Below, piece after piece: positions 5,841-7,592 of a stretch of 7,592 nt of DNA. Both the position numbers and the translations under genes were made by a program. Under the pieces are notes generated by a model that had not been told where the DNA came from, searched no databases, and was given only the letters and a program-made list of their open reading frames with translations. Numbering within the stretch: position 1 is the stretch's first letter; every line of letters begins with the position of its first letter. Source of the stretch: Gudongella sp034004165 (GTDB lineage Bacteria; Bacillota; Clostridia; Tissierellales; Tissierellaceae); assembly GCA_034004165.1 (NCBI GenBank), contig JAVEXI010000067.1, positions 1 through 7,592 of the forward strand. The letters are read 5' to 3'.

Positions 5841-6018
5841 TGACATTCATTCTGTCCTCTCGTTCCACGTGGAGACAGTAGTATTGATGTCACGCGCAAA
5901 CCCTTGAAAATACAGTGTTCCAGAATAACATCCATAATGACCACTCGACCTAAAGTGTGTTTTTGCGTTTGTGGAAACATATCGACAGGTAAGAAAATGA
6001 ACGTAGGGTTGAGTGGAC
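5841..6018 (+). ncRNA. Candidate structured RNA, downstream copy (HNH-associated)
   Basis: This is the second copy of the sequence at 4640-4825, in the same orientation, starting 34 nt after the HNH stop codon. The outer stem is 5841-5847 with 5886-5892. The inner hairpin (5852-5862 with 5868-5878, loop TTCCA) has a different sequence from the other copy but the same placement. The 3' stem is 5941-5950 with 6007-6016, extendable past a bulged G. The core hairpin is 5958-5963 with 5974-5979. The core block 5947-5987 aligns without gaps to 4748-4788, with 35 of 41 positions identical. It precedes the AraC-type gene by about 175 nt, so a role as that gene's leader cannot be excluded. Confidence 0.6.
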
Positions 6019-6193
6019 AGATTTGATAACATCAGTAGAGTTGTGATGAAAGGTTAGATGTTAAAAGCCGTACAATGAAGATATTATTGTTTGATATAAA
6101 CAGAATAAAAGTAGTATAGAGCCGACAAAAAGAGGCATAGGAAGTCGAGTCAATTAAATTCTGATAAGATATGATTTTAATGAGGTTGAGAAT

Positions 6194-7063
6194 ATGGATT
6201 GGGTTAAACAGTTGAATGAATCAATAAACTATATCGAAGAAAATCTTACGGGTGAAATATCCTATGAAGTAATATCAAAAATTGCAGGATGTTCTGTTTA
6301 TAATTTTCAAAGAATGTTTTCTTATATTGCAGACAAGCCATTATCTGAGTATATAAGAAGTAGGCGCTTAACAATGGCAGCTTTTGATTTATTAAACAGC
6401 ACAGACAGAATAATTGATATTGCATTTAAATATGGGTATGAGTCCCAAGATGCATTTACACGCGCGTTTAAAAATTTTCACAGTGTACTTCCTTCAAGTG
6501 TCAGAAACGGAACAGTTCAGCTCAGATCCTGTCCAAGACTCTCCTTTCAAATTTTAATAAAGGGAGAAAATTATATGAATTATCAAATTGAACAATGGCC
6601 AGCATTTAAGGTAATGGGAATCTCGCACAAAGTAAAGACATCAACTGCATTTCAAGTTATCCCCAAGATATGGGAAAAAGCATGGAAAGACGGAACCATG
6701 TCAAGGTTCATAGAGAATTTTCCGGATTACAGACCTGCTGGATTTTTAGGAATTGCTGCTGGTGGACAATGGGGAGATTCTGAAGAAATGAACTACATAA
6801 TTGCTGTCACAAGCCATGTTGATGTACATGAATGTAAACACTTTCCTGTACTTGAAGGAATGCAGGAATTCTCTTATCCTGCTGCAACATGGGCGATTTT
6901 TGAGGCTAATGGAGAACTACCGGACTCGACACAGAAGGTATACAAGCAGTTTTATACTGAGTGGCTTCCTAATTCGGGCTATGAACTGGCGGACATGCCG
7001 GTTATCGAATGTTATATTCAGGAAAACCGTCAGGAAGTTTGGATTGCAGTGATAAAGAAATAG
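6194..7063 (+). CDS. AraC family regulator with GyrI-like effector-binding domain
   Basis: This is a transcription factor of 289 residues. The N-terminal AraC/XylS domain has two helix-turn-helix motifs, at about 20-42 (EISYEVISKIAGCSVYNFQR) and 72-93 (RIIDIAFKYGYESQDAFTRA), followed by the usual final motif in variant form (LPSSVR). Residues about 128-288 form a GyrI-like/bacterial effector-binding domain, starting MNYQIEQWPAFKVMGISHKV and ending with VIECYIQENRQEVWIAVIKK. This is the Rob/SoxS-like arrangement often linked to responses to hydrophobic drugs. GAGG lies 8 nt before the ATG. DUF1905 follows 15 nt downstream and is probably co-transcribed. The 175 nt upstream hold no strong promoter; TTGATA at 6091 with TATAGA at 6115 (18-nt spacer) is a weak candidate. 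Confidence 0.9.
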   Translation: MDWVKQLNESINYIEENLTGEISYEVISKIAGCSVYNFQRMFSYIADKPLSEYIRSRRLTMAAFDLLNSTDRIIDIAFKYGYESQDAFTRAFKNFHSVLPSSVRNGTVQLRSCPRLSFQILIKGENYMNYQIEQWPAFKVMGISHKVKTSTAFQVIPKIWEKAWKDGTMSRFIENFPDYRPAGFLGIAAGGQWGDSEEMNYIIAVTSHVDVHECKHFPVLEGMQEFSYPAATWAIFEANGELPDSTQKVYKQFYTEWLPNSGYELADMPVIECYIQENRQEVWIAVIKK

Positions 7064-7078
7064 AGAGGTGAAGTAGCT

Positions 7079-7270
7079 ATGGAATATTCATTTAAGTCAG
7101 GCTATTATAATGAAGGGAATAGGATATTTATAAAAGTACCATTCAATGTTTGGGATACTTGTGGTAAGAAAGGTAATATACCTATTAAAGCTGTTATTGA
7201 GAATATAACCTTTGAATGCAAGCTAATACCAAAAGGAAATGGAGAAGATAAAGTCCGTATAATGGTGTAA
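7079..7270 (+). pseudogene. DUF1905 protein truncated by IS256 insertion
   Basis: The N-terminus MEYSFKSGYYNEGNRIFIKV, followed by PFNVWDTCGKKGNIPIKAVI, matches small DUF1905 proteins, which have a beta-barrel-like fold and unknown function. A strong GAGAGGTGA site precedes the ATG, and the gene follows the AraC-type gene by 15 nt. Only the first 56 residues are native. From codon 57, at exactly 7247, the sequence is the terminal inverted repeat of an IS256-family element, which encodes the ending DKVRIMV and the stop. Family members are usually longer, about 90-150 residues, often with a YdeI-type C-terminal part. The protein probably does not fold. Confidence 0.8.
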
Positions 7271-7271
7271 A
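7247..7271 (+). repeat. IS256 terminal inverted repeat, left
   Basis: The sequence starts GATAAAGTCCGTATAAT and differs from the IS256 terminus I recall mainly by GG in place of TT before GTAAAA. It forms the transposase binding end, and here it also encodes the last seven codons and stop of the disrupted DUF1905 gene. The inner limit of the repeat is approximate because its partner is outside the window. Confidence 0.7.
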
Positions 7272-7306
7272 AACTAAAAATAAATAAAATGAGCCAAAAT
7301 GATCGT

Positions 7307-7349
7307 CCTCGGTTAAAATAAAAGTAACCAAACAAATACCTAACTGAGG
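7307..7349 (+). promoter_or_regulatory. Hairpin masking the IS256 transposase ribosome binding site
   Basis: CCTCGGTTA (7307-7315) pairs with TAACTGAGG (7341-7349), giving 9 bp with one G-U pair and a 25-nt loop. The 3' arm overlaps the start of the GAGGAG ribosome binding site at 7346-7351. A transcript entering from outside the IS would fold this way and translate the transposase poorly. Such anti-readthrough control is known in several other IS elements; here it is inferred from sequence. Confidence 0.5.
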
Positions 7350-7360
7350 AGATGAACAAA

Positions 7361-7592
7361 ATGGCTCAATTAAATATTACACTGGATACTGAACTTTTGC
7401 ACGGACTTTTTACAAAAGATAACCGAGATGATGCATTTTCTAAATTGCTTGAAGTGATCCTCAACCAGGTTTTGATAGCTCAATCTACTGAACAACTTGG
7501 TGCAGACCCATATGAACGCTCAGAAGGTCGCACAGCATACCGCAATGGGTTTAGGGACAGAGAACTTACCACAAGGGTTGGAACCCTTACAC
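7361..7592 (+). CDS. IS256 family transposase, N-terminal 77 residues (partial)
   Basis: This is a mutator-type DDE transposase. The start MAQLNITLDTELLHGLFTKD, the helical segment AFSKLLEVILNQVLIAQSTE and the motif SEGRTAYRNGFRDRELTTRV are diagnostic of IS256. In this family the RxxYRNG(F/Y)R(D/E)R region precedes the catalytic core. GAGGAG lies 9 nt before the ATG. The frame is open to the window edge, and the DDE residues lie beyond it, so activity cannot be judged. Confidence 0.9.
   Translation, partial: MAQLNITLDTELLHGLFTKDNRDDAFSKLLEVILNQVLIAQSTEQLGADPYERSEGRTAYRNGFRDRELTTRVGTLT

Larger units (their letters stand above)
7247..7592 (+). mobile_element. IS256 family insertion sequence, left part
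   Basis: The element starts with GATAAAGTCCGTATAAT at 7247, very close to the terminal inverted repeat I recall for IS256, followed by GGTGTAAAA. The transposase gene begins at 7361 and the element runs past the window edge. The right end and target duplication are not visible. IS256 elements usually duplicate 8-9 bp of target, so the bases just before 7247 should reappear after the right end. Confidence 0.85.

Noticed and set aside
4640..6018. Group I or group II intron carrying the HNH gene
   Set aside because: I found no group I core elements or group II domain V, and the flanking sequences are repeated copies instead of two halves of one catalytic RNA.
5576..6032. Minus-strand open frames across the HNH 3' end and the downstream RNA copy
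   Set aside because: They are antisense to the HNH domain and the conserved noncoding sequence, with no ribosome binding site.
1..7592. CRISPR array, tRNA or rRNA genes
   Set aside because: No regularly spaced short repeats, cloverleaf-like sequences or rRNA segments were seen on either strand.

Overview
The window is AT-rich DNA with low-GC Firmicute signals: strong AGGAGG-type ribosome binding sites, consensus sigma-A promoters, and Rrf2, PadR, CPBP, AraC/GyrI and DUF1905 proteins of Bacillota type. A clostridial chromosome is the best guess; no species can be named from the sequence alone. It reads as an accessory or decaying region. Parts of three insertion-sequence families (IS1182-like, IS30, IS256) and several gene fragments lie between a few intact genes.

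Layout. 1-289: outer end of an IS1182-like element on the minus strand, with the transposase N-terminus running off the left edge. 320-700: intact Rrf2-type regulator on the minus strand, with a consensus promoter and a palindrome over its -35 box. 995-1506: dead IS30 transposase (one frameshift, two in-frame TAG codons, 3' part lost). 1514-2675: a mosaic of an unidentified ORF, fragments on both strands and a broken PaaI-type hotdog thioesterase. 3027-4341: intact two-gene operon, a PadR repressor and a CPBP membrane protease, with a 19-nt palindrome filling the promoter spacer. 4323-4577: orphan fragment on the minus strand.

4640-6018 is the most interesting part. An HNH endonuclease gene carrying three homing-endonuclease-associated repeats is flanked, in the same orientation, by two diverged copies of a roughly 180-nt noncoding sequence. 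The copies share sequence blocks of 15, 41 and about 14 nt, and both can fold into the same two-domain structure even where their sequences differ. Several differences keep base pairing, which points to a structured RNA. A partial inverted copy of the core hairpin lies between the HNH stop codon and the downstream RNA copy. The layout recalls HEARO/omega-RNA elements, but the protein has no RuvC domain, so it is not a standard IscB or IsrB.

6194-7270: an AraC/GyrI-like regulator followed 15 nt later by a DUF1905 gene, probably one transcript. An IS256-family element entered DUF1905 at 7247, and its terminal inverted repeat supplies the last seven codons and the stop. The IS256 transposase starts at 7361 and runs off the right edge; a hairpin can mask its ribosome binding site.
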